Under the pieces are notes generated by a model, which was not told the DNA's origin, did not search any database, and saw nothing but the letters and a program-made list of their open reading frames with translations. Source: Ettlia oleoabundans (lineage: Eukaryota > Chlorophyta > Chlorophyceae > Chlamydomonadales). Taken from it: a stretch of DNA of 21,378 nucleotides. The stretch covers positions 5,576 through 26,953 of the forward strand of contig JAAMXP010002195.1 in NCBI GenBank assembly GCA_019693395.1, in the 5' to 3' direction. A program made the position numbers and the translations under genes. How positions within the stretch are numbered: position 1 is the stretch's first letter; every line of letters begins with the position of its first letter. Shown here piece by piece: positions 8,378 through 20,300 of this stretch.

Positions 8378-10606
8378 GGTGTGGCCAACCAGCCGCCTCC
8401 ACCAGCAACAGGAGGTAGTGAGCCTAAGTGCTGGCTCCCATGGTGCTTACCTGCAACCAATTTGCGCCAGTTAAATGCTTGGTTCAAGAAGATCTTTCCT
8501 TCCGTTCTCTGTTGTGCCACCCTTGATTGTGCAATCAACTGCATGCACTAGCTTACCCATGAGGCTATCCGCCTGTTCTGAATCCAAAGGCCATTTCCCC
8601 ACCATGTTTGTTAACAATAGCACCTCGACCAGTTAGTTGACAACCCTTGCCAGGTCAGCGCCGCCAATCGGCTCTCTCATGCAGTTTGCGAGTGCTACTG
8701 CCACGCAACCCATATCTAGGCTTGTGTGGGCCTGCCCTGAGATCCCATGTGACTCGTCCAATGATGGTCAAGCCATCGCAAAGCTTATTCAGCAGGGGCA
8801 GCCTTGCCGTTGAGATTTGCAGCAGTGGCGCTTCACCATACGCCTCCTGCGGTGTGGTTGTACAGCAATCCCAATATAAAGCATTGAGCCGACAGTGGCG
8901 ACAAATGAGCAGCAAGGGACTGAGGCAGCAGGTGAGATACACATCAGGCAGTAATCACATGACCAGACCAGGCTTTCCCGGCTGCAGCTTACGCTGCAAC
9001 CCTTCTCGCACCATTCTTGTCTGCCCATTCACGGGGACCCTCTCGTACGAAACTCCTACAGCTGCATGCAGACATTGGCGAGGCCAGCTTCAGCTTGACT
9101 TTAGGAGTTTGATCCTACGCACATGTGCTGCACCTCTCATGGTTGCAGTGACTGCCTTTTTCATCTGATGGGAGCAGGTGCACACGTATGTACCCGGCAC
9201 ACCTGCAATGGCGCGCACGCCGGCGAGTGGACCAGTCCGAAGGTCTCCTTCCTACGTGCTGTCAGCTGGTATTATGCCGGGCAGCAGACACAGAGGGTTT
9301 GGCAAGCAAACACACTCAGCACTGCGTTGCTGTCCGTGGCATTTGAATGTGTTGCGCAGCAGGGTGGTCAGCCTCATGAGAACTTCAGATGGGCCCATGC
9401 ATTCCTTTGTGAACAAGGTTAGCTGCGTTGCCACCCTCTGAGGCAACTGTAAGGGCCCAAGCTGGTGCATGGCGTACATCTCGGCCATACAGAAACTGCC
9501 AGTCACCGACAGGACCAGCACTCTGTCACCTGCATCAGAGAGGCGCGTTTAAAAGTGGGGTTGAGAGAGACCCACCACCTATGTATTCAACCTTGCTGTG
9601 CCTCATTGGGCTGCAGTCACTCCCCACCAGCTGGTTGCTATCACACTCAGCAGTGCACCTATGAGGGGTATTGCAAGGCAGTGTAGAGCACCCTTGCCTG
9701 TATTAGACAGATCCCAAAGTTTATACGAGTGTGGCTGGACAGTGATCTTTCTGTAAGGCTCCCAAGTGTTGGCCAAGACAGCATGTGCAGCCGTAAGCTG
9801 TGCTGTGACGCCAGCACCCATGTCTGTAGGCAGGTGATGCGCATGCAGAGTGGTATGCCATGTCCACAAAAGGTGAGCGGCAGCTCACTGTCGATGCCAT
9901 GCGTTCAGTGTCAGTGTATACCTCTTCTGAGGCCGTATGCAATGGTGGGCATGCCATTACCAGGCAACACTGGTCACGGTGCACCACGTGTTCGGCAATA
10001 GCAGCTGCCGCTCACTCCCAGTTTCGTCTTGGATGCCGTGGGTGAATGTCAAGCACTTAATGCCCGCTTCCCACGTTCCATTGACTTTTTGCTCGACGTT
10101 CACGCGGTCCATTGGAGGGACGACACGATTCTATACGCTGCAGGACAGGTCGCCTCGTGTCCCGACAATTCGAAAGCGGCAGGCAGCTGATAACTTCGAT
10201 GTTTTATGGCGCCGTGCATGGATTTGAGACTCGCGCACGCTCTTCATAGTCCGGAGAGTAGCACACCACGGGGGAGACGATTGGGCACCATGCACAGCAT
10301 GCTCAGCATGGTTTGAAATCTGACAAGTGATCGAGACGACTTTCATCGGTACGACCGCAAAAGCTTTGCCTTCTGCAACATGCAGTTTAAGCAGGTTTCC
10401 TGGGAACGCTGTATCGACTACTTACAGCAGCTACTGGCAGCTGCTGGTCAGTGCCGGCAGCAGCCGCTAGCCATACCACCTGTGGTGCATCTTTACAATA
10501 AGATGAGAGTAATGGCAGCAACGCAGTATGGGAATACGAAATAATGATGTGAACGTATTCTAGCAATGAAATTGGAATTCCAGTGCAATGATGAACATGG
10601 CGGCCT
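8378..10606. other. Gene-poor 2.2 kb region
   Basis: No convincing gene. Open frames occur on both strands (longest is the plus strand 8647-9168) but lack recognisable motifs or a coherent splice pattern. A minus-strand frame at 9603-9869 reads like protein (VLANTWEPYRK) but stands alone. A TATAAA occurs at 8875. The right end (about 10490-10606) is the 3' UTR of the minus-strand peptidase gene. Confidence 0.5.
10493..10497 (-). terminator. Putative UGUAA poly(A) signal for CGEP
   Basis: On the minus strand TGTAA lies 110 bases downstream of the CGEP stop codon at 10607-10609. Confidence 0.45.
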
Positions 10607-13600
10607 TCACTCATCCATCAATGGCGGAGCGCCGTTGAGCCACGTGCTCATCCACCTGCAGTGGCATGCGTATTTGTATGCGCTTAGCAGTACAGGTTAG
10701 ACGTGGGGGTATGCAGCAGATGAGTCTTGTGTACCTCAGCTGTAAGTGCCAGCATGCGGCCGCTCTGTATGCTGCTTCCCCGGCCTCCAGGCAGCACCAG
10801 GAGTGCCACAAGTTTGGTGCTAGCTGTGCCAGCCCCACTCCCCTCATAAAATGTGCAACAAAGGAAAGCAGGAAGGGGGCAGGGCACCTGTCCATCTCCC
10901 AGAGGGTGTGCATGATGCTCTCCCGCGCGCTGTAGCCGTGGCTCTCATGCGGCAGCAGCACCAGGCGGCAAGTGGCCCCGTGACCCTTCAGAGCCTGGTA
11001 GAACCGCTCGCTCTGCATGGGGAAGGTGCCTGCGGCCAGGGGAGGGCAAGAAACTTTGCTTGAATCAATTACGTCAACAGCCCACAGAAGCACCTTGAAG
11101 ACATGAAAAAGCGGGTTGCTGGGCGCGCTGCCCTTTCTTAGCGCTCTCACTGCCGCCACAATCGACTGCGTCATATCCACGCCACCCGGCACCCCGCAAG
11201 CCAACAAAGCTGCTCTGCCCTGCCCTTGTGATCACCGCACCCACCCGTATTGTTGTCCGCCTCGCCGTGTATCAACAGCAGTGGCTTCTTGATCTTGTCA
11301 GCGTGGGTAAAGGGTGACATGGTGTGGTAGGTGTCGGGGGCCTGCACAGGGTAGGTGAGGCGGCAGGCGCGGTGGTGAGGCACTGTGACAAGTTTGGACG
11401 CTGGTCTGCAGGTCAGTTTTTCTTTTTAACGCTGGATGTTTATTCGTCATAGCAAATTCGGCCGGCTATTATGATTCCAAAAAAACCAAATCTAAGGCAA
11501 ACCAGGGCACACAAAAGCCCAGCCTCCCTTCACGGGGACTGTCACCCCCTCAAGCCACACCCCGTCAGCTCAGAACTGGGAGCAGCAGTGATGGCAGGCG
11601 CTGTCGGCGTGAGCACACCTGCCAGTACGTTCGTTCCTCAGCCTGGAAGCCAAAGGGTGTGAGGGTGCGATTGAAGGCCCCCGACCGCGCTATGCCGCAC
11701 GCAAACAAGTCACCGGCGTGGGCCAGCAGGTTGGCGGTCATGAACGCGCCTGTGGGGGGAGTTGAAGAAACAAGTGGATGGGTGCGGCAGGCTGGATTTT
11801 GTGAAGGCCCCAGCCCCCCAGCGGCAGTGTGGCACAGCAAGCTTCAGATTATGCCTTGCAAAAGATGCAACAGGTTTGCACCCAAAGAGCAAACTGTTGT
11901 GTGTTGCGCTGACAAGCCTGCCCTTGACCTGCAGCTGCTGCATTGAATGTCCCTGCAAGCCACCCACCGTACGAGTGGCCTCCCACTGCAATGCGTGAGG
12001 GGTCTGCCACGCCCCGCCGCTGCAGCTCCTCAACTGCTGCCCTTCCACAGGCCACAAGCTGCTCCACATAAGTGTCGTTGGGCTCCTCATCGCCCTCTGC
12101 CACTATAGGGAAGCCGGGGCCGTCCAGGATGGCGTACTTTCTTGCCAGGAAGAGCAAGGGGGAAGTGGAGCCTATGCCAGGGAAGGTGCAGGGGCTCTTG
12201 CGCAGCTGCCCCGCTGCTTCCTTGTTCTTGTACTCCCGAGGATACGCCCACAGCAGCGTGGGCAGCGGGCCGTCACGAGCAGCATCATAACCTGCATTTA
12301 CAGGGTGGCGATGTGGGTGTGAGGGTGAATCACCGCAGGGAGATGAGCGGCGCAGCAATCACAAATAAAGCGGCGCTACAATCTCGGTGAAATGGCAGCA
12401 CCTTGCTGACACACAGATGCTCAACAAGCAGCTGTAGGGCGGCCGATGAGGCATTTTTGTGGGCTGCCGCCCGCAGCCTAATGAGCCTCATCTTTTTCTG
12501 GCACCACCTGAGCTACTGCGCTGCCAGCCTGGCACCACACAGCAGGCAATTGTGCCCACCTGGAGGCAGGTAGAGCGTGCCATTGAGCTCCAGCCCGTCT
12601 GCCCGCTTGTAGCGAATGATTTCCTTTTGGAGGTCGCGCAGGGAGGGGTAGGGGTGGGGGAAGGCGGAGATGCAGCGCTCCGTGTGCTGTTTACCGTCCT
12701 TTGTGAAAGTCTTGATGTAGAACTGCACAGATGACAGCTAGGATTGGAGTGGCAATGTTTGCGGGCTGGACACTGGCATGCAGGATGTTAGTAAGCAACT
12801 GACGCATGATACTCAAAGGGCTCGCCTTCGCCGCACAACCTGCCACCTAGCTGCATATGCTAACACCGTTCCCTACATCCTCATGATCAACACAGCACAG
12901 TTATCTGTGTTCCTGTGTAGCCAGCAGCCTGTGCACCTGCGGAGGCTCGGTCACCGACTCCCTGCTGGCCAGGACCCGCAGGTTGTCCTGCAGGGCATGG
13001 CGGAAGTAGGGACGGGCACAACCAAGGCAAGTGGGCAGACATGGAAATACTGGGTCGGCAGCTCCAGCACAATGCGATGGGTCAGTACACCGACAATGGA
13101 ATGGGAGTGGGACCACCAGCAAGGATACTCTGTGTTAAACAGCCAGCTGTCTGGCAGACTGGCAAGCCAGTAAACCGGCCAACCATGCACCACTCAAAAG
13201 CCCCACCCTACCAACAAACCCCAAGCCATCCGCTTCTCTACCTAAGAACGATGGCACCACTGGCAACATCAACCCACCGGACCAGTGACGCACCCGTCCA
13301 CTTATCGGCAGGCTAGCAACCAACCCACAGCAGCACCCAGCCACCCACCAGGGACACCGGCCTGTCATCCTCCATATCTGACAGGATGCTGGAGGTGTAC
13401 TCGTAATGGGGCGGCTGGCTTTGCCAGATGCGCCGCGTCACCCCGCTGTCAACATCTAGGAGGTCCAGGAAGGGCCTGCAGGCGATATATTAGGATGTGG
13501 GCAGGAGGTGGGTGACAATATATGAGCGGTGGGCCAGGAGGAATGTGAGTGGGTCGGCCGGGTTTATAGAAGAAGAGGTTGAAGTAATGCTGAGCGTGCT

Positions 13601-16600
13601 TTTAAATCGGCTTGCAAAACAAAGAACCAACATAAGTCACCCTCCCAACGCCTCCTACCACCCAAATCATCCCACCAAACCATCCCAACCACCACCCCAA
13701 CTTATATCCCCACACCGCAGGAACACAAACACAAAGCCCCACCTCCGTACCAATGACCACAGCCCCACCCACAAACTTACTTGTTGCCCTCCGGCGAAGC
13801 CCCCGAGCCCTGCATCAGCAGCTTGCGGTGTCCCTCGACCAGCGCCAGCACGTACGTGCCCCACTGTGTGCGACGACTGGCGGGAGAGCCGGGGTCGGTG
13901 TAGGCGTCTTCATACATGCGGTCGAACAGTACAGTCTTCTTTCCACCCTCAGGCTCATCTGGGGTGATGACCTGGCAAATAAGGGACGATGGGAGGAGCA
14001 GGCAAGCGAGGGAAGGGTGGGAAAGGCATGGAGGGACAGAGGATGGGAGGGGCACACCGACACCGTCCCAGACTCAGCAGGTGCACGGCACGCAGGGTAG
14101 CACAGGCGCACAGCATGCAGCCCAACAAAAGCTTACCCAAGTGACGCTCCTTCTCGACTTCCATTCCGCCTCATACAGCAGCGCAAACTGGCCTGTGCCC
14201 CAGGAAACGCCTCGGCAGCGCAGGTCGGTGCCAGCAATCGCGCGGGGTGTGGCAGCGGGGTCGGCTGCTGTGTCAGCATCTGCAAGAAGGCGTTGGCAGC
14301 ACAAACGAGGGAGATAGGCAACGAACGGAGATGGAGCAGCAGCAGGAGCAGGAGAGTACCGGTATCAAGCTGTGTGTGTGACATGGCCTGGTGCAGAAGT
14401 TGGACCTGGAGGTCAGTACGCTGGGCGCTAGCCCGAAAGGGTCTGAGGTTTAAATTCACAGCCAGTCACAGCGGGTCTGCAACCCACAGGCCAGGCAAGC
14501 CAGCCCACCTAGCACATACACAATGTCCCGTGGGGAGGCAGCGACTGCGGGGTCACCCCCATCCTGGCACTCCATCCAAGACATCTGCAGGGAGGCAAAC
14601 AAACCAGCAGACCAGGGCTCAGCAGACCATGGCAGGCGAAGCAGCCTATGAAAACATGCACGCAGGCATACAGGCACGCAAACAGGCAAGGAGAAGGTAC
14701 TGGCGAGGATTGCAGTACGCAGTGCCTCCTGGACTCCCGGCAAACCTGAAACCAGCTGGCCTTAGCGGTCCAGGCGCCGTTTGCACCAACCAATGCCAGT
14801 TACACTAAACACTGGCAACCCCCGCCATCCCAGCAACACTGTTCTTCCGCCACAGCCGAGATGATGTCCATCGCAGAAGCATGCTGCTCTGGCTGTTGCT
14901 GCTGCGATTAATCATGACTAGGAATGCATGCCACCGCTGCTGCAAATTTTCACCTCAGCGGGCTTGTCATCGCGCCACTCGATGCCACGCGGGCCCTTGC
15001 GGCAGCTGTCAAAGGCCACTGGGATGTCCTCAGCCAGGGGCAGCGCTGCTATCTCACGCACCAGCTGGCCCTCCCTGCCGGGAATGAGGAGGTGGTGGTA
15101 CTGTGTTATAGGAAATGCGGGGGCCGATGGTGGACGACGTGAAGGCACATGACACACTGGCAACTGGGCAGACCGCGGCCACAGACATGCTACTCCTTGC
15201 AAAGCAAAGAGGCATATGCTTGATCCATGTGCAGTGCACATGGGTTGCGCTTGATGGAGGCACGCCGCACGCTCTCGGCAGCAACAGACAGGTGGCAGCC
15301 CAGCCCACAGCTGGGAGTTGAACAATCTCACCTCCACCCTGCCCTTAGATGCTAAATAACAAGAACTAGCTAACCTCAGTTAAGTGCTTCAAGCAACTCA
15401 CCTCGTCCACAGCTGCACTCGCTTTGGGAAGCGGCCGCAGGGCAGCGAGTATGAGTAGGGTCGCTCCAGCCAGGACACTAGCAGGTAGCGGCCGTCGGGG
15501 CTGGCTGAGGAGGCGGTGTAGAGGCGTGTGGGACCAATGGTGGTCACCTTGCCCGTGGGAACCTTGACCGTCACCAGCTGGCTCTGGCAGTAGTGCTCAA
15601 ACAGCTGCAGGGAGGGGCATGGCAACCGACAGGTTATCCATTATAAAAGGCCACAGTAACGAGCGGCATGGGTGGGGGTGGGGGCTTGCGATGGCAAGGA
15701 TAGCCAGTGATGTGAAGGATCCCCAACGGTCAGGCTGGAGTGTGCAGCCACACCAGCAGTTGCAGCAACCTCTGCCAAACTTTTCCCCCGGCACTGTGCC
15801 AGGTTGGCGGGCTGGCTGGCCAGCAGGTTTGCTTGCCTGTTCATCATAGGGACCCTGCAGCAAGTCCGGGTAGGTGCGTGCCTGGCTCTTGCGCCCGCTG
15901 CTGTTGTCCTGCACAGTGATACACCCAAGCGAGGGCAGGACATGGGCCAGGAACAAGGCATGCAGCACAGGGGGAACAAACGGAAGGAGCACATGTGCTG
16001 GCCGGTTGATATCCTTCCCATGGCGTGCACAACTCACGAGAGCACAAGCTGCGCTCTAACTGTGCTGCGAATGTGCCTAAATGTGCATCCTGACCAGTGA
16101 GATTGCGCCCAAAGGCCGCTAACCAGTAGGCAACTGCCACTTGCAATCAACCCCTCTTCAGTCCTACACTTGCACCACCCCAATAGTGCCCAAGCATACC
16201 ATGCGCACCTCGGTTTTGGGCCCCAAAGGCGTGATGGGCCTCCTCGGGGCGGGGCCCAGGCCAGGTGGGATGATGGCGGCCACGATGGTGTCGTCATCAA
16301 TCCAATCATAGCTGATACGGAGCAAGACGGATACAACATAGGGGCCTCATGCTGTTGATCGTGCACCTAGTGAGTGCACCAGATAGCCGTCGGCTATGTT
16401 GATAGGCCAGCATAGTAGGGCTGCTCACAGCCTCAGGAGCAGCCAGAGGGGTGCAGCCACCCATGCCTCAGGCACACCGCACCGCAGCCCACCACCGCTG
16501 CCCGGCCAACCCTGGACCTCCCATGTCCACCCCGACCCACCCCTCTCACTCTTCAAAAGTTGAGTTTAGGCGGTGCTCCATGAGCTTGCGAGCCTTGCCG

Positions 16601-17976
16601 CTGCCGATATCAGCAACCCACAGCTCCAGCGGCTGGCGTGGCGGGTCGGCGTCACCGCCAGCTGAGCGCAGCGTGAAGGCCACGGTCTTGCTGTCGGGGC
16701 TCCAGGTGACATAGTTGATCTGGTTTGCATAGAGCAGGTTGAGAACAGAGTACGAATACGAGCACGGTTTGCTGACAGTAGATTAAGTTCAACTGGAACA
16801 TGTGTGGATGGAAAGGAGGGAAACGACGGGGAAAGCATGCAGCAAGAATGGGAAGGGGGGAAGGGGGGTAAGTCCTACGACTGCGGGTCACAGGCGCAAA
16901 GCTGATGCCATGATCCAAGCAACCAGTCAGCCAACGCTCCTGACCCCCACCATCAACCCACACACACTGCCAACCGCTTGTCTGGCGCTGCCCCTCTGTG
17001 AGCTCACCCAGTATCCCTCAGGTATGCCGGTTATGGTGTGCCCGGCATCTGCTGGTATGGGCATGACCAGGTCATCCGTGAAGGGCGCGTAAGTGATGCG
17101 CGTGTAGTGGCTCATGCGGGACCGGGAGAAGGTCTCCGGGTCAATGCGCAGCCCTGAAACAAAAGGGGATTTGGGGTGGAGTGGTGGTTGGAGGGGGCCA
17201 GGGCCGCGGCGGCAAGGCCAGGATGGATGCCATAAGGTTATCTGCAGGATTGAGGGCTGGGGCACGTCTGCTGTTGACACTGCTACAATGCATGCAGCGC
17301 GGCACCAGAGAGCGGCAGTTGGCAGGAGGTAGTCAGCAGCAAGGCCGATGGAGTGGACCCGAGTAGCTCAGTTAGGTGAGGAAATAGACAGCTCACCAGC
17401 CAGCTTAAGCTCGGGCCGAGCCTGCAAGCAGCAGAAATAAGGCGCAAATCATGCATGAGAGCAAAACTGCAAGCCCTATGCCCCAGCGTTCCTTGGCTGC
17501 CAGGCCATGCAACCGAGCCCCGCAGAGCCAACCAAGCAGTCGGGCAGCTGGGTGCTCACCAGCTCGCTGATTGGTGGGTTGGCCGGCGGCCTTGATAGCT
17601 GAAGCACAGTCTTTCGGTCAGGAGAGAAGGACAGCAGCGGCTCAGGTGGCGCGTCCACAATCGCTGCGATCTCTGGAGGAGGCAGCCGGTAGCCGGAGGC
17701 CGCCGGGGCTCCCGGCTTGTTCGCCATCGCAGCGGCTGCTGCGGGCGAGGCGGCTGCGCTGGTTGTCATGCCGGCAGATTCTGAGGCATCTGCTTGCGGG
17801 GTCAGGCTGCTCAGCAGACGGCCTAGGCGCGCACTGGCCCGCTGCTGCGGCTGTGGTGCACTTGGCGGCTGCATCAAGCCGGGACGAGGAAGGCGGGAGC
17901 GGCGGGCGGCCTGGAACAAGCCCGTCCCCAGCTGTGCGGCGGCTGCAGTGACTCCGCGCTTGGTGGCCATTTCCAT
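10607..17976 (-). CDS. CGEP: Glutamyl endopeptidase, chloroplastic (CGEP; prolyl-oligopeptidase-fold serine peptidase)
   Basis: Plastid stromal peptidase of family S9 (plant glutamyl endopeptidase group) that cleaves after Glu. Nineteen exons, 5' to 3': 17976-17560, 17421-17397, 17153-17008, 16719-16550, 16311-16209, 15908-15837, 15604-15402, 15074-14954, 14584-14509, 14279-14137, 13971-13781, 13475-13358, 12987-12937, 12722-12560, 12291-11968, 11749-11619, 11341-11245, 11029-10888, 10655-10607. They sum to 2742 bases, 913 residues, all phases consistent. The Ala/Arg/Ser-rich N-terminus (residues 1 to about 90, few acidic) fits a transit peptide and precedes SGYRLPPPEIAAIVDAPPEP. Propeller repeats follow, including LPLAEDIPVAFDS and SPRDIVYVL. 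The hydrolase domain shows GGHSYGAFMTANLLAHA (Ser773), HGEADNNTG (Asp847) and PHESHGYSARES (His881). I chose the ATG at 17976; ATG 17970 and one near 18228 are also in frame. Recognition rests on remembered similarity to Arabidopsis At2g47390. Confidence 0.94.
15605..15836 (-). other. GC-AG intron 6 of CGEP
   Basis: On the minus strand exon 6 ends GATGAACAG and the intron begins GCAAGC, the usual strong context for a GC donor. It ends CCCTGCAG. The join YDEQ-LFEHYCQSQLV matches the family spacing, and no GT donor nearby keeps the frame. Confidence 0.8.
17397..17421 (-). other. 25-base microexon (exon 2) of CGEP
   Basis: Encodes ARPELKLA plus the first base of the next Gly codon, between SEL of exon 1 and LRID of exon 3. 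It is flanked by TTGCAG and GTGAGC. Dropping it would shift the frame (25 bases), and the residues match the conserved ARPExKLAG segment of plant CGEP. Confidence 0.88.
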
Positions 17977-18197
17977 ACTACAGCCGAGCCAACTCCCGCG
18001 CAGATGGTGAGCACTGCAGCGGGCCAGGCGACGGCTACTGTCGCCAGGGCAGCGACCAGCTTCGAAGCTGGATCCACGAATAGTTGATTGCCGTTGTGCG
18101 ATCGTGGTACCCAAGTCACGGTTGTGGCGGATTGTACTGCTGTCCTGCTTGACTCCACACCCTGCAGGTCTAATTTGAGCTGAACGTATAGCGTGCC
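17977..18197. promoter_or_regulatory. Possible divergent promoter region
   Basis: The 221 bases between the CGEP start (minus) and the ATG at 18198 (plus) would hold both promoters if the plus ORF is a gene. No clear TATA box is visible in either direction. The CGEP frame stays open through this region, so part may be 5' UTR or an N-terminal extension. Confidence 0.3.
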
Positions 18198-18569
18198 ATG
18201 GCACTGGGCGCCTGCCCCGTGTACCTATCATCAAACAGCAATGCACTGATTGATTTGAGTTTGGCGGATGCTTTTGACTGCTGCCGCTCTGCAGCCACTG
18301 CCATGCCTGACGCTGTTGTGCTCCGCTACGCTGCTGAGTTACACAGCGCTGCAGTATCTACCATTACATTCCCCCTGGGCAAGGGAGAGTGCAGTGAAAG
18401 TGCAGCAGTGACTTGGTCCAAGCAGCACGCTGCCGTGCGCATTGTACATGCTGGCATGGAAACAAACCTCGGCTCTGATATAAAGTGGCTAATGTCAACT
18501 CCTGTCTTGGTGCGGCTGCTGCTCCACTGCGTCACGCCAAAAACAGCTGCCACGGCCGCTGTCCGGTAG
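18198..18569 (+). CDS. Hypothetical 123-residue ORF, weak
   Basis: The ORF begins at an ATG in good context (GTGCCATGG) and runs 123 codons to TAG at 18567 with no introns needed. It contains no recognised domain, no signal peptide and no membrane segment; the composition is Ala/Val/Leu-rich with several Cys. A TGTAA at 18955-18959 is the nearest downstream poly(A)-like signal. An opposing ATG-started ORF (18610-18326, minus, starting MATFILVKLQLGRGY) overlaps it, and at most one of the two is likely coding. It may be spurious. Confidence 0.3.
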   Translation: MALGACPVYLSSNSNALIDLSLADAFDCCRSAATAMPDAVVLRYAAELHSAAVSTITFPLGKGECSESAAVTWSKQHAAVRIVHAGMETNLGSDIKWLMSTPVLVRLLLHCVTPKTAATAAVR

Positions 18570-19571
18570 CCACGGCCCAGCTGCAGCTTCACTAGAATAA
18601 AGGTCGCCATGCTGCTGTCACTGCCAATGCCGCGGATGACTGGTGCTGCTGGTGCCTTGTACCAGATGCACGCCTGCCGCTAATCACCTTAGCACGTGCC
18701 ACAGACAACTCCTCCACATCAACATGTGCCACGCACTGCTGCAGTTACTGCAGTTAGCACAGACACCAAACCACCGCCGCTGCCCACCATGCTTGCAACC
18801 CCATTATCATCTCTGTGCCTTGCCATTCTGGCTCATTCGGCTCACCTTGCCGCACTTGTGTTGCATACAGCTACACACCCACCCTAAACAATCACCTATA
18901 GCAACAGGTCTGTCCTACACTTGCTGACATGAAAAGTATCCGCTAAGATGCCTGTGTAAACATCTTGTGTCTATCACAAAGGAGTTGAACTGTCTGAATA
19001 TGATAAAATGGCAAGGCACACATAATCAATGTTCGGAAGGGGACCGGCACTTTAGGGGGTGGCCAGTTTCTGGCGCTTTGGTGGCGAGGCATAGATCACA
19101 GGAGTACTGGGAAAAGGGGCAGGCGAGGTTTGGACCACCTAATGATATCATGGGACTGAAGGTCAAAATCCGTGCTGGCAAAGAGGGTGGTGTGAGCACA
19201 AGAGCAGCACCTCCTGTTTGATCTGAACGGCATCGATTGACCGGCCGGCATACAAGGGGGTGAGGAGGCATGTTGCTGCATGCATTTGTTCTTGACCCAA
19301 CAAACTATCATCACAGCAACAGGGCATGACAGCTCGCAGGTGCATGCACGAGCTGCGCCCTGCCACTGTACCCCAAAATTGGTGAATGGGATCGGAAATC
19401 AATTCTTTTGCATACTACGAAGCCGGCTGATTGACAGACTCGCTAACTTGCTAGCTACTTGTAGGGCTCGCTGCGCTTTCAAACTGTGCTGTTCCTGCTG
19501 CTGATCCTCCTTCTGTCCTACTTGGCCTACCAGCAGGCCACAGGCTACAGGCCTCAGGGATCCAGCCCCCA
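18570..19571. other. Intergenic stretch without a supported gene
   Basis: Short frames on both strands have no recognisable motifs. The region from about 18650 to 18900 is C/A-rich on the plus strand (CCACC-type runs). The right part should contain the 3' UTR of the minus-strand gene ending at 19572; no TGTAA is visible there on the minus strand. Confidence 0.5.
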
Positions 19572-20300
19572 CTAGTTGTTTTCGCCCACCAAGTTGAGCG
19601 CCGTCAGCGTGGCTTCGTGCTGCTGCGCCAGGTCCTCAGCAACAGTTGCTGCCACTGCCGCTGCCTCAGCCGCCAGGTCGGCAGACGTCTGCAGGCAGGT
19701 GGGTGCTGACATAGACAGGTAAGCGGGAGGGCTCGTGCACGGCCCCACAGGCCGAGAACCATGGGGAGCGATGCAGCAAGACATAGAGTGGCAAGCAACC
19801 AGCTGCAGCATGGAAAGCACGATCAATACTGCATGCGCGAAAAAGGCAGCTTGGGGCAGCGAGACGTGTGCCCTGCTTGCACCTGGCGCAGCAGTATGAA
19901 GGCAGAAGTGAGGGCGCTTTGGGGCGTGGATGTCTGCGAATTGACTGGCTGGACGACGATGTTTGGCTCATAGCTGCTTGCCACGGCAGTCATGCTGTCA
20001 GGCACGTTGGTGGTGGTGGACATGACGGCAGCGCTGGGTGGGCGGGAGGAAGCAGCGGCGGCGCCGGAGTGCGGCGTGCGCAAGGGATGTGAGCGTGGGC
20101 CGGCTGTTATTACCGGCACTGGCTCGGGCGCTGCAAGATCGGGAGAGGCGGCACGCAGATGAAGCAGAGGCTGGGGTTCAAACAACAGGTCAGGCAGTCT
20201 TGCTACCTGCACATTGCTCCCGCAATAGCTGCAAGCCCTTTTCCAGGACGCTCGCTGCTGCCGAGTGAACTTCCGACAGCAGTTTGTCCTGCGCCGCCAT
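19572..20300 (-). CDS. Hypothetical three-exon gene, 152-residue Ala-rich protein with terminal helices
   Basis: Exons 20300-20207, 20130-19883 and 19688-19572 (TAG at 19572-19574) join in phase with GT-AG introns of 76 and 194 bases. The start is the ATG in MAAQDKLLSEVHSAAAS. Residues 1-31 look like an amphipathic helix ending LLREQCA. The middle (about 32-100) is low-complexity Pro/Ser/Thr/Ala. The C-terminus (about 100-152) has SALTSAFILLRQ and then an Ala-rich heptad-like helix (TSADLAAEAAAVAATVAEDL), ending LNLVGENN. Helix-linker-helix architecture of this size is seen in small subunits of larger complexes, but I cannot name a family. Gene structure is supported only by splice phase and coding look. 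Confidence 0.6.

Noticed and set aside
8655..9028. Possible decayed Copia-type reverse transcriptase on the minus strand (a VGSMLYIG string resembling the family's VGSLLYL motif).
   Set aside because: No YVDD, no RNase H or integrase motif, and no terminal repeats could be found around it; one eight-residue resemblance is not enough.
15642..15650. Perfect TATAAAAGG on the plus strand.
   Set aside because: It lies antisense inside CGEP intron 6 with no plus-strand gene following; probably chance.
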